A DNA stretch of 64,000 bases from Adenophora triphylla var. japonica. Its lineage: Eukaryota > Streptophyta > Magnoliopsida > Asterales > Campanulaceae. The stretch covers positions 248,001 to 312,000 of the forward strand of contig JAFEMH010002090.1 of the NCBI GenBank assembly GCA_022495995.1. The letters run 5' to 3'. The notes beneath the pieces were generated by a model. It made no database searches, was not told where the DNA came from, and saw nothing but the letters and a program-made list of their open reading frames with translations. The position numbers and the translations under genes are program-made. Every line of letters starts with the position of its first letter. The first letter of the stretch is position 1. This document shows, in pieces, positions 1-12,000 of the stretch.

Positions 1-469
1 GTCCCAAGAGACATCACTCTCATCATCAACCATGAACCGCTCCGGCGGCTCGAAATGTCAATATGACCCGAATCGAGGATCATGCCACTGCACTTCTTCC
101 AACGAAGTACGAAGAAAGCACACGCAAGCTTCACGCTCACGCGCACCACCAATCAAAGGAAGCGAGATGGCCTCCACCTCCGGTCCTCCAATCAAAGCCT
201 GAAAATCCTCAAAGGTGGGCACCATTTCATTGTAGGAGAAACAATACACATGCCTCCTAACATCCCGAACTTCGCGGCGGCCGCAGCAAATCCCAATCGG
301 GAACCCAACTCCTTAAAAGACCAAATCGAGCAAAGACGAAACCTTACCTCGAAAACCCGTCTACGATGCCTCATACGGCGCCGCATCCACATTTTCAGCT
401 GCTCAAGGAAGTGTGCTTGCCTCTCTGCGAAAGCCTCGGCAAAATTCTAGGGACGTACGAAGAATCCAT
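1..469 (-). pseudogene. Antisense gene 1 of element C, 5' exons (partial)
   Basis: Minus-strand coding remnant that runs off the left edge. A first exon (about 469 down to 348) ends at a good donor (GAG|GTAAGG), a 91-nt intron (347-257) ends in TTAG, and exon 2 continues from 256 with a segment containing EMVPTFEDFQALIGGP. That resembles the N-terminal region of plant retrotransposon-associated PMD or DUF7745-like proteins (family memory, not searched). From the ATG at 469 the frame closes before the donor, while another frame stays open through it. A frameshift or a different start is therefore likely. Two TCCGTACGGA boxes (591-631) lie 120-160 bp upstream of this start. Confidence 0.5.
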
Positions 470-590
470 GGCAAAAATGGAGGTTCCTAGAGAAAATGGG
501 AAAGAAAGCTCGAAAATGGCTGCAAATGGGGAAATGGGGAAGGAACCAGACACTGGAAAGCATTTATTTCCTTCCCAAAAGCAAGGTTGG

Positions 591-631
591 TCCGTACGGA
601 CCTCTTTGCATGCTAAGTATGTCCGTACGGA
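591..631 (-). promoter_or_regulatory. Pair of TCCGTACGGA palindromic boxes upstream of antisense gene 1
   Basis: Perfect 10-bp palindromes at 591-600 and 622-631, each followed by the sequence CCTCTTTGCA or a near match. An AT-rich, TATA-like stretch lies between the boxes and the gene start (about 560-570, minus). The same box sits upstream of antisense gene 2 and upstream of the LTR TATA box, so a promoter role is inferred. Confidence 0.5.
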
Positions 632-964
632 CCTCCTTGCAATCATGACCCATTTCCCCAGCAAATGGTACAACAACCCTTTGTTCTCGGCGGGACCTTG
701 CTCCAAAGCGCCCAAACAACGGCCAAAGCCATTTCGGCAAACATACACTACCCACAAACGCACTCTCGGCTCACGTGGCATGCACAAAATAAAAAAAATA
801 ATAGCAACAATTTCTAGGACAATTCAGGAATCACAAAAATGACATTACATCCTAAAATAAAATGCGTTTGCCATGCAAATACGAGTGTTTTATTACAGGT
901 ACATCTAATGTCTGTTGCTAAAAGAAAAAAAAGAAGATATGGAAAGAGGGAAAGCAAATGAACC
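632..964. other. Spacer between the two antisense genes of element C
   Basis: About 330 bp between the promoter-side boxes of antisense gene 1 and the stop codon of antisense gene 2. It contains AT-rich stretches (790-930) that could serve as the 3' end of gene 2. No open frame with recognisable similarity was seen. Confidence 0.4.
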
Positions 965-3859
965 CTAGTCCGAATCCTCAGCATCATCATCCTCGCCAAG
1001 ATCATCAAGAGAGAAGTCGGGCATCCCGGTGAACTCGCCCGTCATATCCTCGTCATCAGAGTACCGAGCCCCCTCCGGAGGTTGGTACTCAAAGTACTCA
1101 GAAGGATCAAATCCGGCGAAAAGAAAGAAGGCTCGACGAACCCTCACCTGTGCATCTGGCGAGGAAAGAAGCTGGTAAAGTGCAACGGCCTCGGAGCTCC
1201 CGAAGACGTCCGGCATCCATGCTATGCCGCCCCCTCGAAGGTCCCTCCTGTTGGCTCCGGCTCGGCTCTCGGTGGAGGAACATCTGAGAATGCCTCGAAG
1301 GCATCGGCTCGTGCGCCGGCACACGCCGCGAGGACCGGCAAGACGGCTTCGACGCCATCTTCTTCGCGAAAGACCGCATCGCCACGTAGCGGCGGGTCGG
1401 CATGTCAAAAGCCCTCCCGGGACACTGCACAAGCAAGCGGCCAAAGAAACGCTCGGCAATACGGTCATACTCGACAACAAAAAGAAAAATACGAAAAGAT
1501 GCCAAGATGGAAAAGAGTAAGCACACTCACCGGTCTATCGGGATCCACGCGGTAGGCGGCGGGGAGCACTGCTCGGGGACAGTACGAGACACCCTCCTCC
1601 TCGAGGAATCCCCACGAACATACGTAAAGTCCGGCCCGAGCACCGGAACCTGCAGGGGACCTGCGGACCGGCCTCCCTCTCCCTCGCCCGACACATGGCG
1701 TCCTCGGCTTCCTCCTCACGAAGGCCCCATGCTCCTCTCTATACAAAACAAACTCATCGGCACTCACGCCGCCCGAAGACCTCTCAAAATCTAACACATC
1801 CATATCCCGAGAATCCAACATCCCAAAGGAGGGTCCCTCGGAGCAGGAAGCATACCGGGCCATCTTTGCCCAGAAGACCCGCTCCCAGTGTACATGACGT
1901 CACAAGTCGGGCCCCGCGGCATCTTCCGCTGGCACCGTCACAGGGGAGCCCCCTCGAAATCATCATCCTCATATCGAGCCCAAGGATACAAAACAAACCT
2001 CTCCGGGCTATCTCTCTCCAAATGCTCCTGCACATCCCCGTAGGCGATGGTGAGCTTCCCCCTGCTGGTCCTCCTCCTCCTCGCCGGGCGGGCCCAGCCT
2101 AACATAGCGGGATACGCTGCTACAGCCCCAGGATCTCTATCCCACGGGAAGCACTGAAAAATCTCATAGAACCACACCTGTGACAAAAGCAGAAAAGGCT
2201 CAGTGCAAAAGAAAATGGAGAAACGACAAGTTGCTAAATCAAAAACAGCAATGAACTCATACCTCCAAAGCAAAGTCAAAACAAGCCAAGGAACTGGCTA
2301 CACCCCGGCTAAACCGGTCCAAGGAGAAGTAGAGCTCGGCCAGGCCCGCCTCGCCCCAAGCAATATCACAAACTCTCTCCAAATCAATCAAGCTCTCCAG
2401 CAGAGCAAAAGGAGCCGTAGTCGAGTGGTTCGAGAACAAAGTCTCGGAAAGCGCAAACCACAGGAAGGAGCGCGCCAGCTGCTCCGCCGTCACTGGCCGG
2501 TACCCGGACATAGGCCCAATGCGGCCGTGATCCTCATCTCAACATCACTATACGGCATGCAGAGACCCTGCGAGGAACGGGCGCAAAGCCCGGCGGCTCC
2601 GTCGGCCACATCCTCGGCAATCATATCTCGCCGCCTTTGGCCCTCCTTTGAAGGAAAGCCCGGTGATAGCGACAAAATCGGTGGGCGTCACCGTCACCTC
2701 TCCCGGCTCGGATGGAAGGTGTGGGTGGTATCCGCCAATACTCGAAAGGCCAAGGAAGACGCTCTTGTTCTTCCTCGTGTCGAAAACCCCGGCCAAGTTC
2801 TCCACGAACACGCCCGAGGCCGAAGCGTAGACCGGCCTCACGGGACTCGGCCTACCATCCACGAAATATCGGGCATCCATTGCCACAACTCAACAACTGG
2901 CCTCGAGCGATCCCGAGTCTTCATCTTCTTGGCCTTCCCGGCCAGAGCCCCTCATCTGCGAGGTAAACACGGCAAAGGTACGTCATTCACGTACTTAATG
3001 CAAAAGAAAATCAAAGCACAAAAGACCGCTCCAACACGGCAAAGCACATATATCCGTCACGAAACACGGCACATATTGCACATAATTTTTACATGCAACT
3101 CAAAACATGACATGCATTATACATAATTTTTCCATACGATCCGTCACAAAACACGGCACACCTTTGTACAAATTTTCTCAACAAAGGGATCCAGCCCTAC
3201 ACGACACATTTTCAAAATAACCCGTCACAAAACACGGCACATATTGCACATATTTTCCCCACAAAGTCCGTCACCAAAAACACGGCACACATTGCATAAC
3301 ACATTTTCAAAAGAAAAGTCCGTCCCTACACGGCACATACTTTCAGACAAAACCCGTCACGAAACACGGCACATGTCACATTTTTCTACAAAATTTGTCC
3401 CTACATGACAATTTTTCCCACATTGTACATACATAAATAGCATAAGGTACAAAAAACCAAAACATGCATTTTCATAGAGAGGCACTTTATTTTCACAAAT
3501 AAAAGCTAATCTACACATTTTTGCACAAAATGCACATATTCACAATATTTACATGCTAACTTTCAACAATTCGTCAAGAATTTCACAAAAGGCATGGCAA
3601 ATAACAAAAGCCCCAAAATGCGAAAAACTAAAACCTAGTTCTAGCATTCAAAAAATTCGAGCAGGGAATCAAAACGGAACGGATTTCTTACCTCCCCGAC
3701 GTTCCTAGAGCGACGATTGTGCACCTCCGGATTCGGATACAGTACATCCGGGTTCTTCGAAGATGGAACAAAGGAGATCCAATTTCTTTGGAGCTCCATC
3801 CTTTGCTCGACCACTTCTTGACTGCGTTGTCGACGACCTCTCCGAGATCCTTCCGCCAT
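965..3859 (-). pseudogene. Antisense gene 2 of element C: plant mobile domain (PMD, PF10536-like) protein, spliced, frame-damaged
   Basis: Minus-strand gene inside an LTR element. Exon 1 (3859-3692, 56 codons from MAEGSRR) ends GAG|GTAAG. A 736-nt intron ends at 2956 with TCGCAG. Downstream segments match the PMD pattern: a strand-turn segment with EVTVTPTDFVAITGLSFKGG (about 2700-2640), a helical block with ARSFLWFALSETLF and LESLIDLERVCDIAWGEA (2480-2330), and after a GT-AG intron (about 2253-2183) a VWFYEIFQCFPWDRDP block. The 3' end is an acidic tail (DDEDMTGEF to EDDDAEDSD) with the stop at 965. Frame changes between blocks show decay. PMD proteins occur both as host nuclear proteins (MAIN/MAIL1) and in transposons. 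This copy is element-borne and runs against the element's own transcription. Confidence 0.75.
3040..3420. repeat. Degenerate tandem repeat in intron 1 of antisense gene 2
   Basis: Irregular units of roughly 50-60 bp built around CCGTCAC..AACACGGCACAT followed by T-rich spacers. The repeat lies wholly within the 736-nt intron of the antisense PMD gene. Confidence 0.6.
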
Positions 3860-4016
3860 TTGCGAACAATTCAAGCTAAAGTTGGAGGATTTTGGTTAAC
3901 AATGGAGGTTTTCTCTCCCTCTCTCTCTCGGGTTCACGCACTGAAGAAGAAGGAATGGGGAAAGGCTCGGCATTTAATCCCAGTCAAAACCTGGGAACTG
4001 TAAAAAACCAACTTGG

Positions 4017-4057
4017 TCCGTACGGACCTCTTTGCATCCCAGGTTGGTCCGTACGGA
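4017..4057 (-). promoter_or_regulatory. Pair of TCCGTACGGA boxes upstream of antisense gene 2
   Basis: Exact boxes at 4017-4026 and 4048-4057, each in a GGTCCGTACGGACC context. They lie about 160-200 bp upstream of the exon 1 ATG at 3859 on the minus strand, with a TTAAAT-like element between. Spacing and context match the boxes in the LTR promoter. Confidence 0.5.
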
Positions 4058-4177
4058 CCTTCTTGCAAGGGAGGGCCAAATTACTTTCCTGCCCTTATAA
4101 TCTTTGCCCCTGGCTGTCCTAAGGCCTATTTCAGCAAATTCAGTGCAGTTTGGTCCTTAACCAATCAATTCAACCAC

Positions 4178-4650
4178 CGGACGTCAATGTAAGCCCGGAC
4201 CTCGCCCACTCAACGGCAATTCAAGAACCGACCGTCAATGTAAGCCCGGACCTCGCCCACTCAACGGCAATTCAAGAACCGACCGTCAATGTAAGCCCGG
4301 ACCTCGCCCACTCAACAGCAATTCAACCACCGGCTGTCAATGTAAGCCCGAACCTTGCCCACTCAACGGCAATTCAAGAACTGGCCGTCAATGTAAGCCC
4401 GGACCTCGCCCACTCAACGGCAATTCAACCACCGGCCGTCAATGTAAGCCCGGACCTTGCCCACTCAACGGCAATTCAAGAACCGGCCGTCAATGTAAGC
4501 CCGGACCTTGCCCACTCAACGGCAATTCAAGAACCGGCCGTCAATGTAAGCCCGGACCTCACCCACTCAACGGCAATTCAACCACCGGCCGTCAATGTAA
4601 GCCCGGACCTTGCCCACTCAACGGCAATTCAAGAATCGGCCGTCAAGCCT
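4178..4650 (+). repeat. Tandem array of about nine 51-bp units
   Basis: Unit of 51 bp containing CACTCAACGGCAATTCAA and CCGTCAATGTAAGCC. Because 51 is divisible by 3, the array keeps a 207-codon + strand frame open (4150-4773) as repeats of a 17-residue unit NVSPDLAHSTAIQEPAV. I regard the frame as a by-product of the array, though translation cannot be excluded. Degenerate single units continue to about 4950. Confidence 0.8.
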
Positions 4651-5099
4651 GACACCTCCCGCTCAGGCACGGTTCAAGAGCCAGGCCATCAAAGTAAGCC
4701 CGAGCTCCTTCCCGACAAGTCAAAAGGAAGTCGTACAAGACTACATATCCCCGGCCACCGGCCGTCAATGTAAGCCCGGACTTCGCCCACTCAGCGGCAA
4801 AACAAGCGCAAGAAGGAGCCAACACCTCCAGTACAAATCCCAGGCACGAAACGCCTCCAAAGCGCCAAATGGTGAAGCAATCACCGGCCGTCATCCTTGC
4901 CCGCTCAGCGGCAACTCAAACACCGGCCATCAAAGTAAGCCCGAAGTCACCCTCTCGGCATGAAGGCCCTACAAGGCCACGATGATCCCAACGGACGAAC
5001 ACCGGCGGCCATCGTAAGTCCAACTTTCTCCCGGCGAGATAAAGCACGAGGCATCTACACCTCTCGCAATCAAAGCTCAAGGCGGCCATGCCTCCACAC

Positions 5100-5580
5100 T
5101 GACCGGAAGACGATTCAAAGTCCTCACGCATGGCAAACCGCAGCCGAAGACGATTCAAAGTCCTCACGCATAGCAAACTGCAGTCAGAAGATGACTCAAG
5201 TTTTCATACATGACACCACCATAGCCAGAAGACGATTCAAAGTCCTCACGCATGGCAAACCGCAGTCAGAAGACGACTCAAGTCTTCATACATGACAAAA
5301 CCGCAGCCAGAAGACGATTCAAAGTCCTCACGCATGGCAAACCGCAGCCAGAAGACGATTCAAAGTCCTCACGCATGGCAAACCGCAGCCAGAAGACGAC
5401 TCAAGTCTTCATACATGACACAACCACAGCCAGAAGACGATTCAAAGTCCTCACGCATGGCAAACCGCGGCCGAAGATGATTCAAGTTTTCGCATGGACA
5501 TGACACATGGCAAACCGCAGCCAGAAGACGATTCAAAGTCCTCACGCATGGCAAACTGCAACCAGAAGATGACTCAAGTC
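5100..5580. repeat. Tandem array of about eleven 41-bp units
   Basis: Unit about 41 bp with AGAAGACGATTCAAAGTCCT and CACGCATGGCAAACCGCAG, plus variants carrying GACTCAAGTCTTCATACATG. The reverse complement of the same array family is present in element A at 47030-47400, in the same structural place, between the antisense genes and the 3' LTR. Confidence 0.8.
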
Positions 5581-6218
5581 TTCATACTACCTCCAGCCCG
5601 GAAGGCTTTAAACCACTCGGTCCGGAAGACCGTATAAACCTCCCAAATCACTATCTCCGGCCCGGAAGGCCTTAAACCACCCGATTAGGAAAATCGTAAA
5701 ATTTCCACCCCAGGACACCACCACGTCCTCACAATTGACCTCGGCGGTCACCACATCTTAGGACACCACCCTGTCCTTACCACTGACCTCGGCGGTCACA
5801 CGATACTTCAGGGCACCATCACGCCCACATACACTCACAATTTCACGACCTCTGAACTACGGCCAGGCTTGATTCCCGCCAGGGATACGTAGGAATCCTA
5901 TCACAGGGTCCAGCCATCGACCTATACGGTCACCCAGGACACCACCACGTCCACCCATAGAGTCTTAGTCAGAGGACATCTCCCGTCCTCTTGCACTACA
6001 ACACTCACCCCACACACGAACTACGATCAGGCTTGATTCCCGCCAGGGATACGTAGGAATCCTATCACAGGGTCCAGCCAATTGACCTAAACGGTCACAC
6101 AACAGGACACCGCCACGTCCTCCCACCGACCTCCACGGTCACTTCCTCTCCCAGCACGCGATCCAGATTAGGACCCTTATCTTATCAACGACCCCACTTC
6201 CTCCGAAAGTGACGTCGT
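5581..6218. repeat. Short-period repeats next to the 3' LTR of element C
   Basis: Repeated blocks of AGGACACCACCACGTCC and GACCTCGGCGGTCAC. A longer block with CGCCAGGGATACGTAGGAAT occurs twice (about 5870-5920 and 6025-6080). Matching blocks are found beside the 3' LTR of A (45890, 46460) and B (38480). No gene seen. Confidence 0.65.
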
Positions 6219-6229
6219 TGAGGGGCTTC
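6219..6229 (+). other. Polypurine tract of element C
   Basis: TGAGGGGCTTC lies immediately before the LTR start TGTAAGTACC. The equivalent tract is present, reversed, next to the left LTRs of A (from 45724) and B (from 38356). This fixes the orientation of all three elements. Confidence 0.7.
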
Positions 6230-7707
6230 TGTAAGTACCCCAATCTGGATCACCCTCTGCCGAACACACAGGAAACACCGCAGACTCACAAACACAGTCT
6301 CGAAGACCTATGGCACTCAAAACCCTCTCAAAACCCTCAACCAAACCAAGGGAGGGGCCTTTGCAGGATAAAGGGACAGAAGGACCTTTTGGGAATTTTC
6401 AGGAAATTGAAAAAGCATAAGTAGTCCGTACGGACCTCTTTGCTTTAATAATTACTGAATCCTCTTAAAGTCCACCATATTCCCTCAAATCCCGGAGAAA
6501 ATGATTACCCTCATGCATGGTTGGTCCGTACGGAGCTCTTTGCATGCCAAGATGGTCCGTACGGACCTCTTTGCATAGGGGACATCATAATTCCAAAATA
6601 TTCACCATCATCACATATTCCCTCAAATCGAGGAAAACCAAAATTCTGGATAACATCGGAGGTCCGTACGGACCTCTTTGCAAATTTTTCCTACTATAAA
6701 TAGAGGGCTCCCCCTCCCTCATTTTAGACACCTCCCTCTTCTCTCTTCCTCCCTTAGCCTTCAGGCTCCCCTCTAAGACCCTTCGGGGCAATCCCGGCCC
6801 CTTTCGAATCCTTTCGAGGCCTTTCGAGCCCCCTCGTGGTGCTCCGAAGCCTCCCAGCGCTCCGCGACGCTCCCGCTGCCCGAGGCACTCTCGAGGTACT
6901 ACGAGGCCCCTCGTGGTACTCAGAGGCCTTGCACAGTCTTTCCCGAGGCGTCCGGCTCTTTCAGAGTCAAACCAGGCGATCCCAAACCACGCCGAAACTG
7001 CGCCGAGTGACTCCTGCCACCCCAACGCACGCCGAACCTCTGCCCGAGTGATCCCTGCGATCCCAACGCACGCCGAAACTCTGCCCGAACGCAGCCTACA
7101 ATCTCAACTCAGGCCGAAACTCTGTCCGCAGACAACCGCCCCCTCCCGAAGCAATCCCGGTCCGTGCCGGAACATCATTTCATCCCCAAACACTATTCCC
7201 CAGCGGAAGACAAACACGAACCAACATTGGTAAGGCTTCCTTCCATTACTATTTCAATACATTTCAATACGTAGTGTACAATGTAGACATCTGACACAGC
7301 ATGCATTTTTAAAAGCACACACACACACACACAACATTTAAAGAATATTAGGGGTATCCGAAAGACTCGTTTTTACGAGGCGACTCGGGTGAGCTCTAAG
7401 ATTCTAATATTCTCTTCCCGAGGAGTCATCTGACCTCCGAACTCAAAATATCATCACACAAAAATAGTTTATTATTATTTTTAAACTGATGCCCTTTCTC
7501 AATGTTTTAGGCTTAATAATAAAAACGGCGTGGCGACTCTACAAAGCAAAACACGGTGAGACACCTCCAACCGAAAATGCTGCAAAGCGGGAATAAAGCC
7601 AGATGCCGGGGTGCGAACGCGCTGCCTCTCGGATCCGGGCGAACATTTCCCCGAACAGCGACTCCGCGAATGCGAGATGCGCGGGAGCCGGATCCCGGGT
7701 AATTTCA
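6230..7707 (+). repeat. 3' LTR of element C
   Basis: A 1478-bp LTR, TG...CA. U3 has four TCCGTACGGA boxes (6425, 6525, 6556, 6663), then a TATA box (CTATAAATAGAGGG, about 6693-6706). Downstream there are degenerate roughly 41-bp repeats (about 6985-7120), an (AC)n tract (7317-7334), and a conserved end with GGCGTGGCGACTCTACAAAG. It aligns with the LTRs of A and B in reverse orientation. Confidence 0.85.
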
Positions 7708-8428
7708 ATACCCCAATGCAATTGGATTATCATTATACTCAAAATCGAGAAAGCATTGAACAAGTACAAGTTGACTTGGACCATGACTTGTGTTCAATAT
7801 AACATCATGAGAGAAAGGGAGAAATGGAAGTGTACCATTGGAAACGTGAACTCTTACGTTATATTATTTGGGTAGACATAATGGCTTGCTAGAGTCCGCT
7901 TATGTCTTATGAGAATCGATGTGATCGAACTCATTGCCAACATAATATAATCCTATTGGGTCACACACAATTAGAATGAATTGATTAAACCAAAGAAAGA
8001 ATGATTGAGAAAATTCCTCACATGGCCTTGCTTGGTCGTGCGACAGATCCAGTCCATGTGACTCGACTGGTCGTGCGACAGAAGAAGACCAGAGAAGCGG
8101 TTTGAAGACTGGTTTCCTAATTTGATTAGGAAACATATTCTATACTAATGTAGTATAAATATGAAGGTCTTTCAACCAAAAACCCTAGCCGAAATTCTGA
8201 AAAGAAATTCACAACAATATTCTCAATATTATTCCAAGGTTTAAGAGATCTAGCAATCTTCAAGAAAAGTTTTTGCATTCATTCAAAGGTGTGGATACCG
8301 AAAGAGGGACTTCGCTCATTCATTGATCAAGGCCTAGAGTTCAAGAAATCTGAAGAACGAAGTTTGTGATTCGAGATCATATCATTAAATCGTTCGATAG
8401 CTCAAGAACGGAAAGCATTCAAGGTTGG
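7708..8428 (+). repeat. Copia-1 5' LTR, left retained part
   Basis: Aligns with 24173-24893 of the 3' LTR. It contains a TATA-like GTATAAATATGAAGG (about 8152-8166) and two copies of TCGTGCGACAG. It ends with GTTGG (8424-8428), the TSD of the Tat element. Confidence 0.9.
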
Positions 8429-9013
8429 TGTTGTGGGTAAAATTCAGGATTGCTACATCTTGAGTTGTTATCAGCATGTCGACATCTTCACACTCGGAGA
8501 CAAGGTAAAAATTATTTACTTAATTAATTCATTATTTATTTATGTTATATTTAACTACAGGGATAAATAGAACGTGGGAAAAATATGTGCTCAGAGGACT
8601 CCTTTCAATGGTTTATAAGACCAAGTCAAGATGAAGATATTATGCCGAGATAATAGGGGAGTTTGTTAGGATTTTATTTTTCTGTTATTTCCTTTTCTAT
8701 TTATAAGCTCATGGCTGGAAACACACGACACAACACAAAAACACACGCTTCACTCACGCATAGCTCACATACAGTTTGTAATCTGCCATAGCTTACTCTC
8801 TTGTAATTCAAAGATACTAATACAATTGTTTGGGAAGGTAGGTGCTCATAATCACCTCCCGAGGTTTTGTGCCGGCGAGATAGTTATCTCAAGGGTTTTC
8901 CTCGTTACATGATCGAGCCATCCTAGTTACATTGTTGTACCAATTATACTCCATTGCGCCCTCCTTAGCTTCACTTCAAATTTCTTCATTGTTGATTGTT
9001 TTTTACCAAAACA
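8429..9013 (+). repeat. Tat element 5' LTR
   Basis: 585 bp starting TGTTGTGGGTAAAATTC and ending TTTTTTACCAAAACA, with a TATA-like TATTTATAAGC at about 8699-8709. Confidence 0.95.
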
Positions 9014-9016
9014 GTT

Positions 9017-9034
9017 TGGCGCCCACCATGGGGC
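9017..9034 (+). other. Primer-binding site of the Tat element
   Basis: TGGCGCCCACCATGGGGC begins three bases after the LTR end. It is the standard place and TGG start for a plant Ty3/gypsy primer site. I do not assign the tRNA. Confidence 0.75.
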
Positions 9035-9075
9035 CCTTGGTTTTTTAATTGGTTCAAAATTCTTACGTTTCTACT

Positions 9076-12000
9076 ATGTCTACCCAACCTTTGACTTCCG
9101 CCGTCACCAAAGCCCTTCCTAGCAGTGTGAATCCTCAAACCAGTAGCAGGTCGACAACCGGAGGCCAAGAAACATTGCCTCCTCCTCCGCCTGTGAATTT
9201 TGGAAAGAAGCAGATGTCGCCATCTCCTGATCTTGAGATCAAGAACATGCTCATTCAGATGAAGAATCATATAGATCGTCAATAGAATAGCACCTCCTTG
9301 ATAGCCGAAAGCTTGATAAAGGTGCAGAAAGAGCAAGAGCTGCTCTCCAAAAGAATTGATGCCATCTCTCCTTATCGTCCTAGAGTCCTTGATTTCAACA
9401 TTGGGGACAGCTCTCAAACTTTCAACGAATTCCTTCCAATGGCTTCATCTGTGAGGATGTCAACATCTTCTCCTCCCATTACAACTTCTGTGGCGATGTC
9501 GACACCCTTAGCCACCAGTGCCTACAGGATGACTTTTCCAGAAGGGCCCATCTTCACTAATAGCACCGTTCTGACATCCTCTGCAGATAATGCTAATCCT
9601 TACATTAATTTCAATACTAGTTCTGCTTTAGATAATACTGCTCGTACCACTAACCCTTTTGCAGGAACCTACATTGCAAATCAGCTTCAGGAATTGAGAG
9701 ATATGATCATGAATGTACCAGGTGTCACCCCGCCTATCCAACAAGTCTCCCCAACATGTTACAATCAATCTCGCTTTACTCCAGGGATTGCGCATGTCGA
9801 CATCCCAAAAGGATTCACCGTTCCTGCCATGAAATTGTATGATGGAAGTTCTGATCCTGAGGAGCATGTCGCCCATTACCAAGAAAAGATGGAGATCGTT
9901 CGCATCCCACTCCAGTTTCGTGAGGCTTGTTTGTGTCGAGGGTTCGGTTCGACGTTGGTAGGACCGGCATTGAAGTGGCTGATCCGTCAACCTCCTGGTT
10001 CTATTGGCTCATTTGCTCAGCTTGTCAACCTGTTCAACAATCAATTTTCTTGCAGCCGACAATTTGAAAAGCTCACCAGTGATCTTTACCGTGTCACTCA
10101 GCAACCCACTGAAGCCTTAAAAGATTTTGTTAACAGGTTTAATAAAGAAGTCTTGGAGATCCCCAACCTGGACATGGCGACAGCTGCAGAAGCTTTCAAA
10201 ATGGGCTTGAAGAAGGATTCCCCGTACTATGAAGATCTGGTGATGAACCCATGAAAGAAGATGGAGGATATCCAAAATCGGGCCCTAAGATTTATCAGGC
10301 TGGAAGAGGACAAGGTGCAGCAATCCAAGAATCCTGACAAAGCTTCAGCATATGACCATCCTGACAGGAAGATAGAGTCATCTCACCAAAGACAGAGCAG
10401 ATCCAGACCCTACTAGAAAAATGACCATAACAAAGTCAATTATGTGGAAGATGATGGAGATGATGACGATTTTGAATCTCCTAAAATTTCTGATTATTGT
10501 TTCTCTGTTGATGTTTCAGGTATCTTGTGTGCAATGAGCAATCTTGGAGATAAAGCATGGTGGCCTCGAAAGGCTGACAAGTCATCCGGCTGGAAGGATA
10601 AGTCCAAGTAGTGTGATTATCACGAAGATTTTGGACATCTTACCGAAGATTGCATTGCCTTAAGGAGAGAGATTAGTTACATGTTGTCTATGGGACATCT
10701 GAAAGAGCTCCTTGGAAACCGCAAGACCAAGACGGAGAACAAAGAGCCCGTTGCAACCAGACCGCCATCTCCTCCACCGGTAACAAAGGTAGTTAATGTT
10801 ATTAGTGGTGGTTCTGATATTTGTGGTACTTCTTATTCTGCAGCTAAGAGATTTGCCAAGCAAGATAAGGATGAGAAGCTAGAAAGATCCTCCAAGATGT
10901 CACAGCTCACATCCCAAGATGTCATCTCCTTCGAATAAAGCAACAGGGACAATGTTATGGATCCTCATCATGATGCCTTGGTCATTGCACTTCAGATCGC
11001 CAATTGCAAAGTCAAACGTATACTAGTAGATGGAGGAAGTTCAGTGAACCTCATTATGCTGGATGCCTTGAAAGAAATGAAGATCCTTGAAGATAGCATT
11101 ATAAAAAGAACCTCCGTGCTCATAGGCTTCAGTGGAGAAACCAAAAGCATAGTGGGAGAAATTACACTTCCAGTTTATGTCGAAGGTATCAACTCCATGG
11201 AGAGATTCTGCGTGATTGATAGTATTACCTGTTACAATATAATCCTTGGAAGACCCTGGATCCACGGAATGAAGGCAGTGCCATCCACTTATCACCAATG
11301 TTTCAAGATGCCGACACCTTGGGGAGTTGTCAAGGTTTACAGTGATCAACAGTCAGCTAAAGAATGTTATATGACTTCCATGAAGGCGTCAACAACCCCT
11401 AAGATGGCATAGCAATTACAGAGAAAGGCACATGAGGTACTGGAGGCGAAGGAGCATGACTTGAAAGAGATACTCTTAGACCCCTCAAACCCAGATCTCA
11501 AGGTGCTGGTTGGTCAAGATGTTTCGGAAGAAATCGAAGAAGACCTTATCAACCTCTTGAAAAGCAGGACTAGAAGCTTCGCCTGGAAGTATGAAGATAT
11601 GACAGGCATCAGTAAGGACGTCATCACCCACAAACTCAACATCGATCCATCCTTCAGACCAATTCATCAAAAGAGACGGAAGTTCGCTCAAGAAAGGAAC
11701 ATAATCATTCAGGAAGAAGTAGACAGATTGCTCAAAGCTAAGATGATCAGGGAGGTCGAGTACCCAAGATGGCTAGCAAATGTGGTGGTGGTGGTAGAAA
11801 AGAAGAACGGCAAATGGAGAGTTTGTGTTGACTTCACAGACTTAAACAAAGCTTGTCCCAAAGATCCTTTCCCCTTGCCAAACATTGATACTTTGGTAGA
11901 TGCTACTTCTGGACATGAGGTGTTGACTTTCTTGGATGCATCTTCAGGATTCCAGCAAATCCAGATGGAGCCATCCGATCAAGAGGACACCGCCTTTATC

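Larger units (their letters stand above)
1..7707 (+). mobile_element. LTR retrotransposon 'C', 3' portion (gag end not in window)
   Basis: The 3' part of a large LTR element whose 5' half lies left of the window. The 3' LTR (6230-7707) starts TGTAAGTACC and ends GGGTAATTTCA, is preceded by a purine-rich tract, and abuts copia-1 LTR sequence at 7708. The internal 6.2 kb has no recognisable protease, reverse transcriptase, RNase H or integrase on the + strand. It carries antisense (minus-strand) PMD-like genes and tandem arrays. The same order is seen in elements A and B of this window, so C is assigned to the same non-autonomous family. The left TSD is off the window; the right copy would be ATACC at 7708-7712. 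Confidence 0.85.

Noticed and set aside
4178..4650. CRISPR-like array of direct repeats
   Set aside because: The units are contiguous, with no unique spacers, and the context is a plant retrotransposon.
5252..5554. Open frames across the 41-bp array of element C
   Set aside because: 41 is not a multiple of three, so the peptide changes from unit to unit; shadow of the repeat.
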